Assembly (NCBI RefSeq): GCF_030123405.1
Contig: NZ_CP126110.1
Span: 4,526,001-4,590,000 of the forward strand
Length of the DNA: 64,000 nt
Reading direction: 5' to 3'
Origin: Neobacillus sp. WH10
Lineage (GTDB): Bacteria; Bacillota; Bacilli; Bacillales; Cytobacillaceae
Each line of letters opens with the position of its first letter. Position 1 is the stretch's first letter. Positions 1 to 8,775 of the stretch are shown one piece after another. The notes under the pieces are model-generated. The model worked only from the letters and a program-made list of their open reading frames with translations. It ran no database searches and was not told the DNA's origin. The translations under genes and the position numbers were made by a program.

Positions 1-474
1 TAGTGCAATAATCTCACCGGAGAAAGCTGCGGGACCGTCATCAAATGTTAGATATACCGTTTTATGGTTCCCCTCTGGCTGCGTATTATTTTGATTTGGC
101 TGGGTTGCATTGGATTCCTTTTCCGGTGTTTGAGGAGTTCCTGTTTCTTGAGTGGCATTTTGTGCCGCGGCAGTATCCTTAGTAGTAGTTTCTTGTTCTT
201 GATCTTGTTTATTTCTCGAAGATATTGCTTTATCTTGCTGTTTTTGCATCCGTTCTTTTTCAAGTTTTAAGTCCTTTGTGTTCCTGTCAATCGATTCTGG
301 TGTATGGCTTTTAGCTGCTACACGTTTAATATTTTCATTTTTTTCGTGATTACTAGGTTCGCTTGCAGCCTTCGCCTGAAAATAATTGCTCACAAATATC
401 CCTGCAAACAAGAACCCTATCGCAATAATGACAATTACTATCCCTCTTGACCATCCGCTTTTTAGATACCCCAT
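1..474 (-). CDS. Polysaccharide deacetylase, N-terminal part (runs off left edge)
   Basis: The gene starts at ATG 474 with AGAGGG about ten bases upstream; 158 codons are visible and the frame is open at base 1. Residues 8-30 form one hydrophobic segment (signal anchor). A long Lys/Glu/Gln/Thr-rich linker follows. At residues 143-148 comes TFDDGP, the first metal-binding motif of NodB-type polysaccharide deacetylases (carbohydrate esterase family 4). It is likely a membrane-anchored extracellular enzyme that deacetylates peptidoglycan or another wall or matrix glycan; the substrate cannot be told because most of the catalytic domain lies outside the window. It follows the tad operon in the same direction but is separated from it by a terminator. 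Confidence 0.85.
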   Translation of the reverse strand, partial: MGYLKSGWSRGIVIVIIAIGFLFAGIFVSNYFQAKAASEPSNHEKNENIKRVAAKSHTPESIDRNTKDLKLEKERMQKQQDKAISSRNKQDQEQETTTKDTAAAQNATQETGTPQTPEKESNATQPNQNNTQPEGNHKTVYLTFDDGPAAFSGEIIAL

Positions 475-847
475 TGTTCATACCCTCTTTGTTGTTTTTT
501 CCTTCCTTCATTATAGACGAACGAAAGGCCAAATTGTTTCTAATCTATTAAAAATATTACAATTCTATTAAATTTATTGGATATTACTAGTAAATTCGAC
601 ATCAAATTTTGACAAAAATATGTAAAGCCCAATTTCCACATGATAATTTACAACTTTTTACCAATCTATTATACCAGCAATAAATGGGAAAAAGTAGCAA
701 AAAAAAGAAAAAATAAATCAGAGATCTCAAAAAGGAGTACAGGCAAATTCTGTTACAGATTGACATACATATTCAATGAACAAGATTAATGGAGGTGAGA
801 TTGGTGTCAGGTCGCGGACTCGTTTATTGAGGAAAGATTTTTGAGCA
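475..847. other. Intergenic region upstream of the deacetylase gene
   Basis: AT-rich, with no convincing gene. On the minus strand an extended -10 (TGGTATAAT, bases 668-676) could start the deacetylase transcript, leaving a leader of about 190 bases; no good -35 is visible. GGTGTCAGGTCGCGGACTCG near 804-823 resembles short GGTGTCAG elements seen elsewhere in the window (22711, 55677). Confidence 0.35.
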
Positions 848-889
848 ATAAAAAAGAGAACAATTTTCAACTAGGAAAACCGAACTCTT
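848..889 (-). terminator. Terminator after the SinR-like gene
   Basis: Read on the minus strand, AAGAG-TT-CGGTTTTC pairs with GAAAATTG-TT-CTCTT (two G-U pairs and a TT/TT internal loop), followed by a T-rich tail. It closes the tad operon. Confidence 0.65.
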
Positions 890-897
890 TACAATTG

Positions 898-1218
898 TTA
901 TTCTGTATTAATCGCATTTATTAACTCTTTTATTTGTTTTAATTTCTGAGGGTTTAATTGATCCTCAGATAATTCAATTTCCACTTTTAAAATGCTCTTA
1001 ACTGAATGTTTCTCTTCAGCTTTATTATTTTTCACAAAATCATCCACTTCAACTGCAAACGTCTTTGCAAGTTTCTCTAAGATATCTAAACTGGGATTCC
1101 TTTGGATGCCCCGTTCGATTAGACTTAAATAAGACTTTGAAATACCGGTAAGTTTACTTAACTTAGTCAACGAATACCCCTTGTCTTTTCGTAACCCTTT
1201 GAGTTTACTTCCATCCAT
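898..1218 (-). CDS. SinR/Xre-type helix-turn-helix regulator
   Basis: A 106-residue protein. ATG 1218 is chosen because AGGAGGGATAC lies directly before it; the frame stays open further upstream but without a ribosome site. Residues 1-60 form an HTH_3 domain closely resembling SinR and SlrR: MDGSKLKGLRKDKGYSLTKL, then SYLSLIERGIQRNPS, the recognition-helix region shared with SinR. The C-terminal 40 residues contain LSEDQLNPQKLKQIKELINA, which recalls the helical dimerisation hooks of SinI/SinR. It is the last gene after tadC with no terminator between, so it may be co-transcribed. Two GTTCT-type palindromes before the operon match the SinR half-site, so autogenous control of the pilus operon is inferred. 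Confidence 0.8.
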   Translation of the reverse strand: MDGSKLKGLRKDKGYSLTKLSKLTGISKSYLSLIERGIQRNPSLDILEKLAKTFAVEVDDFVKNNKAEEKHSVKSILKVEIELSEDQLNPQKLKQIKELINAINTE

Positions 1219-1317
1219 CGTATCCCTCCTTTTGTTCCTACAGGAATTCAACCATTTTTCAATTAAGCAATAAAGGAACAATTGAAATAAATGTATCGGA
1301 TATTTATGGTTAATTAC

Positions 1318-2250
1318 CTACCCGCCAAGACCTTTTGTTATTAAATGAATAGCAAAAGGTCCTAGTATGATAATAAATAACGAAGGAAGGATAAACAAAA
1401 CCATAGGAAATAACATTTTTACTGGTGCTTTCATTGCCTGCTCCCGGGCTGCCTCACGCCGCTGCTCACGAATACGTATTGTAAGATTACCTATTACTTT
1501 TGTCATCCCAATGCCAAGTTGATCTGCTTGAATGATCGACGTGATGATACTTTGTAAGGATTCCGAGGGAACACGTTTTCGAAGCTCATAAAATGCCTCT
1601 CTTCTGGACTTTCCTAGTTTCATATCCTCTAAAGCTTGTTGAAATTCATCTGAAAGGGGACCTTTAATTTTTTGGGACACCTCTGCGAGAGCCAAATCAA
1701 GTCCCATCCCTGCCTCTAACAAAAGGTTTACAGTATCAAAATAATCAGGCATTGACTTATTTATTTCCTTAATTCTTGCCGTCTTTTTTTTCCCAAGATA
1801 AAACACTGGAAACCGTAAACCTAAAATTACCATTACTATAGCATACAACCCAGTTAACATTTTGTTATCTGTTGCAGGCATAATCAAAAGAATAATAGGT
1901 AAAGTTAACGCAGCACTTAGTACAAGTTGGAATAATCTAAAATCAATTGCTGATTTGAATGGATAACCCGCATCTCTAAGAAGCATGTCTAATTTTTTCC
2001 TCTCAGTTCTTGACACTTTCTTATTTAGCCATTGTGTTCCTTTATTCCAGTAATTTTGAAAAAGGGTTCCAAGTCTACTCTCTTTTCTTTTCGTAAATTG
2101 CTCCTCTTTTTGCCTGCTAATTGGTTCATCAAAATACATGTTTATACGGCTATCAAATGCGATTCTCCTTTGAAAAATAGTAAACAATATTCCCGCAAGA
2201 AGGAAAGTAATAAATGCTGCTATTAACAGGAAGAAAAAGATATCCTTCAT
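1318..2250 (-). CDS. tadC: TadC, Flp pilus platform protein
   Basis: A 310-residue inner-membrane platform protein of the GspF/T2SSF family. One hydrophobic helix is at residues 4-26, another pair at about 90-140, the cytoplasmic T2SSF domain at about 165-270 (MPDYFDTVNLLLEAGMGLDL near its start) and a C-terminal membrane helix at about 280-300. With TadB it forms the membrane platform that TadA ATPase uses to add Flp pilins. The gene sits 3 bases after tadB, so coupled translation is expected. Length and domain order are normal for TadC. Confidence 0.9.
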   Translation of the reverse strand: MKDIFFFLLIAAFITFLLAGILFTIFQRRIAFDSRINMYFDEPISRQKEEQFTKRKESRLGTLFQNYWNKGTQWLNKKVSRTERKKLDMLLRDAGYPFKSAIDFRLFQLVLSAALTLPIILLIMPATDNKMLTGLYAIVMVILGLRFPVFYLGKKKTARIKEINKSMPDYFDTVNLLLEAGMGLDLALAEVSQKIKGPLSDEFQQALEDMKLGKSRREAFYELRKRVPSESLQSIITSIIQADQLGIGMTKVIGNLTIRIREQRREAAREQAMKAPVKMLFPMVLFILPSLFIIILGPFAIHLITKGLGG

Positions 2251-2253
2251 TTA

Positions 2254-3213
2254 CTACACCTCAATTTTGATAATCTTTTGAATAAACAACCATCCAATAA
2301 TATTTGAAACAATGCTAACAAAAAGTAAGGTCCATCCCAACGGATGATCAAGCATAGGCTGAAAATAATCCCCTGTCACAAATGCGAGGTATAGCCCAAG
2401 CCCAATTGGAAGCAAAGTAATGATCCATGCCGACAATCTTCCCTGTGAAGTTAGGGTATTCAATTCTTCTAGAATTCTGACCCTGCCTCTAATAGTCTCT
2501 TCCATTGTTTCAAGTAATTCAGCCAGGTTTCCACCACTTTTTCTTTGCGCCAATATTGCCCTAACCACTACCTCAAGTTCCTTGTTAGGCAATCTGTCAA
2601 CTAATTCTTCAAAAATCTCTTCTAATGGAATTCCTAATCCTGTCTGTCTGACAACCCGGTCAAATTCAGGACCAAGTGGATCGGGTACTTCTTTACCAAC
2701 TAGCTGCATTGCTTGCATAAAACTAAAGCCCGCCCTTAAGGAATTCGCCATTATCCCTAATACTTCAATTAACTGATAAGATAAGAGATTTAACCGTTTT
2801 TTTCTTTTTCTTTTTAAATGATATTTTGGAATGAAATATCCGATAATGATACTAATTGCACATATATACCATGATAGTCCAAATAATATTGTTATCAGAC
2901 CTATTCCAACAGATGAAAGTAGTCTTAAAGCCAAGAACTCTTCCGGCCTTCGTTCACTTCCGGCTTCTAGTAATAATTTCTCTGTAGATCCACTAAATTG
3001 GACATCCTTAAAAACAGTCGCAACTGACATAAAAAATTGCTTAAAAAATGGAGTACTTTTTTGCTTACTTTCTGCGTCATCTACTTGAAGCAAGGGTAAA
3101 AATTCAATAATTCGTTTATTTAATTTTTTCTTATATATATATCCTTTTAAGATAAGATATACTAAACTACTAGAAATCAAGAAAATAGCTATTATTTTTA
3201 ATGCTATCCCCAT
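2254..3213 (-). CDS. tadB: TadB, Flp pilus platform protein
   Basis: A 319-residue protein starting at ATG 3213, two bases after the tadA stop; an in-frame ATG at 3237 would overlap tadA. It has N-terminal and central membrane segments, then a T2SSF domain (LGIMANSLRAGFSFMQAMQL, and later LAQRKSGGNLAELLETM), then two C-terminal helices. It is the paralogue and partner of TadC in the pilus inner-membrane platform. Gene order tadA-tadB-tadC is the standard one for tight-adherence loci. Confidence 0.9.
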   Translation of the reverse strand: MGIALKIIAIFLISSSLVYLILKGYIYKKKLNKRIIEFLPLLQVDDAESKQKSTPFFKQFFMSVATVFKDVQFSGSTEKLLLEAGSERRPEEFLALRLLSSVGIGLITILFGLSWYICAISIIIGYFIPKYHLKRKRKKRLNLLSYQLIEVLGIMANSLRAGFSFMQAMQLVGKEVPDPLGPEFDRVVRQTGLGIPLEEIFEELVDRLPNKELEVVVRAILAQRKSGGNLAELLETMEETIRGRVRILEELNTLTSQGRLSAWIITLLPIGLGLYLAFVTGDYFQPMLDHPLGWTLLFVSIVSNIIGWLFIQKIIKIEV

Positions 3214-3215
3214 TT

Positions 3216-4559
3216 CTACCACTCTCCCACAAACCATGAGGCTGGTAAAGAATATCCATTAACTTCAAGCTTTTCTGCAAACTTTGGACGAATTCCAGTA
3301 CTGATAAATCTTCCCTCAATCCGTCCGCCTTTAACATATCCTGTTTCTTTAAAAAGATAAATGTCCTGAAGAACAATAGTGTCCCCTTCCATTCCTAGCA
3401 CTTCTGTAATATGAGTTATTTTTCTCGTACCGTCCTTCATCCTTGCCTGGTGAACAATTAAGTCGATGGCACTTGCAATCTGCTCTCGTATTGCCCGGAC
3501 AGGAAGATCAAACCCTGCCATTAATACCATCGTTTCCAATCTGGAAAGGATATCTCTTGGTGAGTTGGCGTGTCCAGTACTTAAGCTTCCGTCATGACCG
3601 GTATTCATTGCTTGAAGCATATCTAATGCTTCAGCTCCGCGAACCTCCCCAACAACAATTCGGTCTGGACGCATCCGGAGTGAGTTACGTACTAAATCCC
3701 GAATTGTTATCTGTCCTTTTCCCTCAATATTTGGAGGACGGGATTCCAAAGAAACAATATGTTCCTGATGAAGCATTAGTTCTGCGGCATCCTCAATCGT
3801 AACAATCCGTTCTTCATTAGGTATAAATGAAGATAAAACGTTTAAGGTTGAAGTTTTTCCTGAACCTGTACCTCCGCTTATAAAGATATTGAGGCTTGAT
3901 TTTACACAAATATCAAGAAATTCAGCCATATCTTTCGTTAAGGTACCAAAATGAACCAAATCATTAATTGTAAAGGGTGTATCGGAGAATTTTCGAATAG
4001 TTACACTCGGCCCTTTTAAAGCAAGTGGAGGAATAATTGCATTTACACGTGAACCATCTGGAAGACGAGCATCCACCATTGGTGAACTTTCATCAATTCG
4101 TCGTCCAATCGGTGATACAATTCGCTCGATCACACGAAGAACATGTTGATTATCAGTAAAATTTACATTACTCCTATAAATTTTTCCATTCTTCTCATAA
4201 TAAACTTCATCATAGCTATTAACCATTACCTCCGTTATAACGGGGTTCTCTAATAAAGGAGTAATTGGGCCATAGGCCAATAACTCATCTTTTACGTAGT
4301 TCAAAATATCTAGCTTTTCTTCAAATGTTAGCCTGCTGACTTGTTGGTCAAAAAAAGTCTGGCTCCATATGTCTATTTTTTGTTTTTCTTCTTCTTTATT
4401 TTGGCCAGGTGATTTTTTCAGTTCATCTAATAGATAATCATGGAGAGCCGCTTCTATCTGCCAAAATTCATCTGTTCTTTTAAGAACCGGAAGCTCCTGA
4501 AGATCCTTAGTCGCATTACTAACACTGGCACCTTCTATATACCTTTTTAATAGTGACAT
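3216..4559 (-). CDS. tadA: TadA/CpaF, Flp pilus assembly ATPase
   Basis: A 447-residue secretion ATPase of the VirB11/PulE type that powers Flp pilus assembly from the cytoplasm. Walker A is GGTGSGKT at residues 229-236, an Asp box lies near 255-260 (TIEDAAEL), Walker B is RIVVGEVRGAEALDM at about 300-314 and the His box is TGHDGSLSTGHANS at 320-333. The N-terminal part (about 75-200) carries the typical CpaF region with ENPVITEVMVNS and RLPDGSRVNAIIPP. All catalytic motifs look intact. It is the single assembly ATPase of the locus; no retraction ATPase is seen. Confidence 0.95.
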   Translation of the reverse strand: MSLLKRYIEGASVSNATKDLQELPVLKRTDEFWQIEAALHDYLLDELKKSPGQNKEEEKQKIDIWSQTFFDQQVSRLTFEEKLDILNYVKDELLAYGPITPLLENPVITEVMVNSYDEVYYEKNGKIYRSNVNFTDNQHVLRVIERIVSPIGRRIDESSPMVDARLPDGSRVNAIIPPLALKGPSVTIRKFSDTPFTINDLVHFGTLTKDMAEFLDICVKSSLNIFISGGTGSGKTSTLNVLSSFIPNEERIVTIEDAAELMLHQEHIVSLESRPPNIEGKGQITIRDLVRNSLRMRPDRIVVGEVRGAEALDMLQAMNTGHDGSLSTGHANSPRDILSRLETMVLMAGFDLPVRAIREQIASAIDLIVHQARMKDGTRKITHITEVLGMEGDTIVLQDIYLFKETGYVKGGRIEGRFISTGIRPKFAEKLEVNGYSLPASWFVGEW

Positions 4560-4570
4560 ATTTCACCACC

Positions 4571-5755
4571 TCACTTTCCTACATGAAACCATTTTTTCTC
4601 TTTTTTCGTTGTCACTTCACTAGCGCTTTTTTGTTCAAAAAGCTTCTCTGATAAACTCAAAACCGCCTTACCAATACTGCTTCTAGGATTTGATAATAAA
4701 TACGGCTGTCCCGTTTTGATCGAAGAGGAAACGATATTCATCTGATCAGGCAGGGTATGATAAACATCTATCGTCAAAATTTCTTGGATTCTCTTTAGTT
4801 CAAGCCCTTGCCCCTTTACATGACGATTCAACACTAGTTTTACTTTATCCTTTAGATGAATAGTTTCTAATGTATCTAAATAAAGCTGGCATAATCGTAG
4901 ACCTGATATTTCATTGAGAGTTAAGAGTACTATTTCATCTGCTAAATCCAAACAGCGTAAGTGAATGTCGGATAAATAGACAGGCATATCAATTAAGATA
5001 ATATCAAATATATTTCTTGTTTCTTCGATGGCATCTTTCAAGTGTTTTTCGGAAATCCCTTCAAAGAATTCCGGCCGGGGTGGAGACGCGAGAACAGAGA
5101 CATCTCCATCAACTAGAGTCATATATTGATTAATGGAATAATTGGCACGGCCATATCCTTCCTTTACCCATTCATAAATCGTTCTTTTCGGCTTTACATT
5201 AAAATAAATACCCACTTCGCCAAATTGAAGATTGCCGTCAATCACTGCTACTTTCTTTCCCATCTTGGCAAACGCAACGGCAAGATTAACGGTTAAAGCT
5301 GTTCTGCCAACACCACCTTTTGGGCTGGAAACTGCGATTACTCTGCTTTTCTCTTTTACAGGATTCATCAAATTAGGTTCCATTTTGGCGCGGTGATGCA
5401 TAAATTTCTTTGCATGTGCGACCGCTTCAGAAAGTTCCCCAAGGTCATATGTAGTACGAAGAGTATCGGAAGCTCCCATCAGCATGGCCTTCTTCAGGTT
5501 TTCCATAGCTTCAGGAACTATTAAAATAATATAAACATGAGGGTAAAGCACGGAGATTTCCTGACACAGATCATAAACATTAAAATGTGTGTGTGCTTCC
5601 AGGAATAACACTGACTGATTATTCCCCATCAAAAGAGGATGTAACTTATCAAATTGATCTGCTGACAAAACTTGATATTGTTGTTTTTCTAGAAGCTTTT
5701 TAATTTCTCCAGGAGAAGAATTGGTATCGGAAAAATAAACCCAGTTTATACTCAT
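4571..5755 (-). CDS. tadZ: TadZ/CpaE-like MinD-family ATPase
   Basis: A 394-residue protein. Residues 1-118 look like a degenerate receiver domain; residues 135-370 form a MinD/ParA-type ATPase with the deviant Walker A motif KGGVGRT at 146-152 and IDGNLQFGEVG following. TadZ/CpaE proteins mark the site of pilus assembly at the cell pole or membrane; that role is family knowledge. The start codon overlaps the cpaB stop by four bases (ATGA), so the two are translationally coupled. Confidence 0.9.
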   Translation of the reverse strand: MSINWVYFSDTNSSPGEIKKLLEKQQYQVLSADQFDKLHPLLMGNNQSVLFLEAHTHFNVYDLCQEISVLYPHVYIILIVPEAMENLKKAMLMGASDTLRTTYDLGELSEAVAHAKKFMHHRAKMEPNLMNPVKEKSRVIAVSSPKGGVGRTALTVNLAVAFAKMGKKVAVIDGNLQFGEVGIYFNVKPKRTIYEWVKEGYGRANYSINQYMTLVDGDVSVLASPPRPEFFEGISEKHLKDAIEETRNIFDIILIDMPVYLSDIHLRCLDLADEIVLLTLNEISGLRLCQLYLDTLETIHLKDKVKLVLNRHVKGQGLELKRIQEILTIDVYHTLPDQMNIVSSSIKTGQPYLLSNPRSSIGKAVLSLSEKLFEQKSASEVTTKKEKKWFHVGK

Positions 5756-6390
5756 TTCTTTTCCTCCTCTGTGTCATCTTTGATTACTTCTCTTGTTTGC
5801 TTTAAGCCTTTTTTCCCTGTTTCTTTGTCTTCTTGGTTTCGAAGCATTAAATAGAATCCGTCTTTGTCTTTTGCTGCTAATCCCAACATGACCCCTTCTT
5901 CTGCCGTGACCTCTAAGGTAACCGTTTCATAATGGAGGACCTCATCTTTATTGTCAGATGATTTACCTGAAGTTAGAACCTTCACATTTTCAAGGATTAG
6001 CACCGCTGATTTATGCTCTTTTTTTGTTGCCTCGTCTTTTGTTGTTTCATAAGCAATTACATCTACCATTGAATTAGGTGCGATATAACCCGAAACACCC
6101 TGTTCCATATTAATTTTTATCGACATAGCCCTTTTTCCTTTAGTTACATCCACAATAGGATTTTTGAATTCCCTTTCAAGGGCTTTTTCCTTTTCAGCTT
6201 TTTTCTCTTTTTCATCCTGTTTCGCTTTTTCTGTTTGCTCATTAGACTTTTTATTGTTTGCTTTTTCCTGACTAACTGAAGTACTAGCAGGAGTAGCTGC
6301 ATTTTCTTTAGCAAAGATAGTAATGTAAACCAATCCCGCCACAATTATTCCTAATATTAATGAAATTACCCAAATTTTTTTTGTATTCAT
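5752..6390 (-). CDS. cpaB: CpaB/RcpC-like SAF-domain pilus protein
   Basis: A 212-residue protein with one N-terminal membrane helix (about residues 7-27), a strongly charged Lys/Glu/Gln linker (about 40-75) and a SAF/CpaB-like domain (MSIKINMEQGVSGYIAPNSM then VDVIAYET). In Gram-negative bacteria CpaB/RcpC acts in the periplasm with the secretin; no secretin gene is present here, as expected for a one-membrane cell, so it must work at the wall side of the membrane in some other way. AGGAGGATAACTAAAA precedes ATG 6390. Confidence 0.85.
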   Translation of the reverse strand: MNTKKIWVISLILGIIVAGLVYITIFAKENAATPASTSVSQEKANNKKSNEQTEKAKQDEKEKKAEKEKALEREFKNPIVDVTKGKRAMSIKINMEQGVSGYIAPNSMVDVIAYETTKDEATKKEHKSAVLILENVKVLTSGKSSDNKDEVLHYETVTLEVTAEEGVMLGLAAKDKDGFYLMLRNQEDKETGKKGLKQTREVIKDDTEEEKK

Positions 6391-6427
6391 TTTTAGTTAT
6401 CCTCCTACTAGCCTTTGACAACTGCTT

Positions 6428-7345
6428 TTATTCTTCGAGTTTGACACCGTACAAATTATATTCACCTATTTCTGTCCCATTGCCAATTTCACCTGCGTCA
6501 ACCTCTTGTATAAATTGTCCGATAATAGCTTTTCCCTGCATTCCTTCAATCCAGTAGGAAGCCAATCCCACTACTTTTCGTTCGGTTTGCCCGTTTGCTC
6601 CAACCCATGTATCAATTACAACTATTGTAATGACCCTTGCACATGAATTATCAGCTGTAGCTGCACTTTTGCAATGTGGTTTATCCTTGTCCATTGCTAT
6701 TAATGTATCAATAGCATCTTTCACTTGACCAACCATTGCCCCAGGTTCTGTTTCAACAACTTTATCATCTACTGCATATGTCCCGCCATTTATTATGGCG
6801 TCCTTGAGGGCCTGTGCCCCATTTTCATCAAATCTAAGAAATCCGCAGTTTCCTTTATTGTTTCCGGTGTCACTCCCGCAATTTAATGCAGTACTGCCTG
6901 GAACAATAGCATCTTTCTCTATAGCAATTGGTGCCACTCCACTTGCTTTTTTTAATGGGAGCACAACTGCTTTTGCTGTTGCGCTGACAGTTGTGTTGTT
7001 CACACCGATAACTTTGGCAAAGGTCATAGGAACATTAACTTTTTTAGTCGCTTTAATAGAACTGTTTGTTAAAGTTAGTTCACTTTCGGATACTTTATAA
7101 CCATTTTTATCAGAAATGTCTTTTGCAATCTCTATGGCCCTAGCCTCGCTGGTGCGTAGTCCTTGTGCACCTGCTAAAACTGTTGAATCCAAAGCCTTTT
7201 GGAGTTTGCTTTTCTCAGAGTAAAGCCTTCCTCCATCTATCGCTAAAGCAGTAAAGCCTAAAAGAGCAACCATTGATAGGGCAACTATTACCAACGAAGC
7301 ACCATTTTCACCCTTTAGTTTTAATAATCTAAATAGTCTTTTCAT
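6428..7345 (-). CDS. tadG: TadG-like pseudopilin / pilus protein
   Basis: A 305-residue protein starting immediately after the tadE stop (TAGATG). The N-terminus is typical of TadG: NGASLVIVALSMVALLGFTA as a single membrane helix, then AIDGGRLYSEKSKLQKALDS, the conserved start of the extracytoplasmic part. The rest contains four cysteines (in GSDTGNNKGNCGF and in the CKSAATADNSC region) that could form disulfides outside the membrane. It is probably a minor pilus or adhesion component. Confidence 0.85.
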   Translation of the reverse strand: MKRLFRLLKLKGENGASLVIVALSMVALLGFTALAIDGGRLYSEKSKLQKALDSTVLAGAQGLRTSEARAIEIAKDISDKNGYKVSESELTLTNSSIKATKKVNVPMTFAKVIGVNNTTVSATAKAVVLPLKKASGVAPIAIEKDAIVPGSTALNCGSDTGNNKGNCGFLRFDENGAQALKDAIINGGTYAVDDKVVETEPGAMVGQVKDAIDTLIAMDKDKPHCKSAATADNSCARVITIVVIDTWVGANGQTERKVVGLASYWIEGMQGKAIIGQFIQEVDAGEIGNGTEIGEYNLYGVKLEE

Positions 7346-7720
7346 CTATTCCACCCTCATCACCGTTTTATCCTCTAATGTTAGCGGTCCAACTATTTTA
7401 CCAATAACCGGAGTAAGAAAATCTATTGGATAAGTAATGGTAATTGTGACATTATCTCCTGATTTTTTGGTTCCTACCGGAGAAATCCCCACTCTACCCG
7501 CTACTAAATTTATGCTTTTCGCATTATCAAGGGCAGTTTGTTTAATAAAAGTATCATCCTTGCCAATACTAGCAGCACGTGCAGCTTCTCTTCCAGCATG
7601 ATCCATTGTCAGATATACGTGGAAGATTCGAGCAAAGTCAATAATTCCAAACAACATTAAAACTAGTAACGGCAGGATTAATGCAAACTCTACGAGCGAT
7701 TGGCCTTTTTCCGATTTCAT
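7346..7720 (-). CDS. tadE: TadE-like pseudopilin
   Basis: A 124-residue protein starting at ATG 7720 (MKSEKGQSLVEFALILPLLV), with GGGGTGGA as the ribosome site; its ATG shares one base with the stop codon of the peptidase gene. The GQSLVEFALILPLLVLMLFG helix is the TadE signature: a prepilin-like N-terminus processed by the TadV peptidase. In other species TadE and TadF/TadG pseudopilins are minor pilins that start assembly. In-frame upstream ATG codons exist but lie inside the previous gene. Confidence 0.88.
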   Translation of the reverse strand: MKSEKGQSLVEFALILPLLVLMLFGIIDFARIFHVYLTMDHAGREAARAASIGKDDTFIKQTALDNAKSINLVAGRVGISPVGTKKSGDNVTITITYPIDFLTPVIGKIVGPLTLEDKTVMRVE

Positions 7721-8229
7721 TAAAATCCACCCCATATAAGTGAACATAATGTTCCTAATACGATTGCAATACCATAAGGGAATGAAATACTTGAATGTTT
7801 GTCTTTTCCAAGTAACATCGAGCCCAGGTTACTTCGAAAAAAGACTATGGTATAAAAAAACGATTTCATTGAATTAACAAGACCCTTTTGTTTGATGATT
7901 AACACTAATGCAATGACCCCTCCAATCAATGCGGTATATATAAATGAATAAAAAACAAAATTAGTACCCATTAAGGCACCAATCGCAGCCATCAGCTTAA
8001 CATCGCCTGCACCCATACCACCTAACAAATAGGGAATGATCAGTAAACCTAATCCTGTAAGAAATCCCTTGCCACTAAAAAGAAAGCCTTCCATCCCTTG
8101 AGTGCCTATATGAAAAATAAAAGCAAATAAAATTGTTGGAAGAGTTACAATGTTTAAGATCTTCCTATCCCTTATATCTGTATAAAGTGAAATGATCAAT
8201 ATTGTCACTAAGACGATTTCAATAATCAT
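7720..8229 (-). CDS. tadV: TadV/CpaA prepilin peptidase (A24 family)
   Basis: A 169-residue membrane aspartic peptidase that trims the leader of Flp prepilins and of TadE/TadG. The two catalytic aspartates are visible: D18 in YTDIRDRKI and D76 in the GxGD motif GGMGAGDVKLMAAIG (71-85). It has about five or six membrane helices and no N-methylase domain, as usual for TadV/CpaA. It is the first non-pilin gene after the three Flp genes, behind a hairpin at 8257-8284. Confidence 0.92.
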   Translation of the reverse strand: MIIEIVLVTILIISLYTDIRDRKILNIVTLPTILFAFIFHIGTQGMEGFLFSGKGFLTGLGLLIIPYLLGGMGAGDVKLMAAIGALMGTNFVFYSFIYTALIGGVIALVLIIKQKGLVNSMKSFFYTIVFFRSNLGSMLLGKDKHSSISFPYGIAIVLGTLCSLIWGGF

Positions 8230-8256
8230 TTAGATTTACCTCGGTTTTTAAGAATT

Positions 8257-8284
8257 AAGCCCTACTTTTATAAAAGCAGGGCTT
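8257..8284 (-). terminator. Hairpin between pilin genes and the assembly genes
   Basis: AAGCCCTGCTTTTATAAAAG and its partner form a long stem (AAGCCC...GGGCTT arms, bases 8257-8284) with one mismatch. On the minus strand only a short, mixed T-rich stretch follows (TTAATTCTTAAAAA), so it may be a partial terminator or an RNA-stabilising hairpin that lets the pilins be made in excess of the assembly machine. Confidence 0.6.
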
Positions 8285-8317
8285 CTAATGAGCTTAATTG
8301 AATAATATCTTTAATTT

Positions 8318-8497
8318 TTATGATTTTGTTGTACCATTTAAATAACCATTTATTTTTGTAAATACACCTGCCAGTTGCTCTTTAAATAAAATTAATGACC
8401 CTGCTAATAGTACGGAAACTAAGGCGATAATTAAACCATACTCGGTTAAAGCCTGACCTTCTTCTTCAACCACTAAATTCCTCATTTTTTGGATCAT
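8318..8497 (-). CDS. flp: Flp-family major prepilin, copy 1 (distal)
   Basis: A 59-residue prepilin, read directly from the sequence. MIQKMRNLVVEEEGQ is the leader and ALTEYGLIIALVSVLLAGSL is the conserved Flp start with the Glu-Tyr pair and a hydrophobic helix; the tail is FKEQLAGVFTKINGYLNGTT. Cleavage is expected around EEGQ|ALTEY. The ribosome site is GGGAGGAGGGG. It is almost identical to copies 2 and 3 through the helix but has a different C-terminal end. Confidence 0.92.
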   Translation of the reverse strand: MIQKMRNLVVEEEGQALTEYGLIIALVSVLLAGSLILFKEQLAGVFTKINGYLNGTTKS

Positions 8498-8549
8498 ATT
8501 ACCCCTCCTCCCAAGAATAATAAGAATAATTATTAAGTATTATGACGAA

Positions 8550-8723
8550 TTAAGACGTTTTCGTTAATGCAGTTTTAATATTTTCAAACACCGTTACAAG
8601 TTGGTCTTTAAATAAAATTAATGACCCTGCTAATAGTACGGAAACTAACGCAATAATTAAACCATACTCGGTTAAAGCCTGACCTTCTTCTTCAACCACT
8701 AAATTCCTCATTTTTTGGATCAT
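8550..8723 (-). CDS. flp: Flp-family major prepilin, copy 2
   Basis: A 57-residue prepilin, starting exactly 226 bases from copy 1. The first 39 residues are identical to copy 1; the tail is DQLVTVFENIKTALTKTS. The upstream ribosome site GGGAGGAGGGGTAAT is identical to that of copy 1. It carries the Flp motif ALTEYGLIIALVSVLLAGSL. A tandem duplication of one ancestral pilin gene is the simplest explanation. Confidence 0.92.
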   Translation of the reverse strand: MIQKMRNLVVEEEGQALTEYGLIIALVSVLLAGSLILFKDQLVTVFENIKTALTKTS

Positions 8724-8775
8724 ATTACCCCTCCTCCCAAGAAAAATAAGAATAATTATTAAGTATTATGATGAA

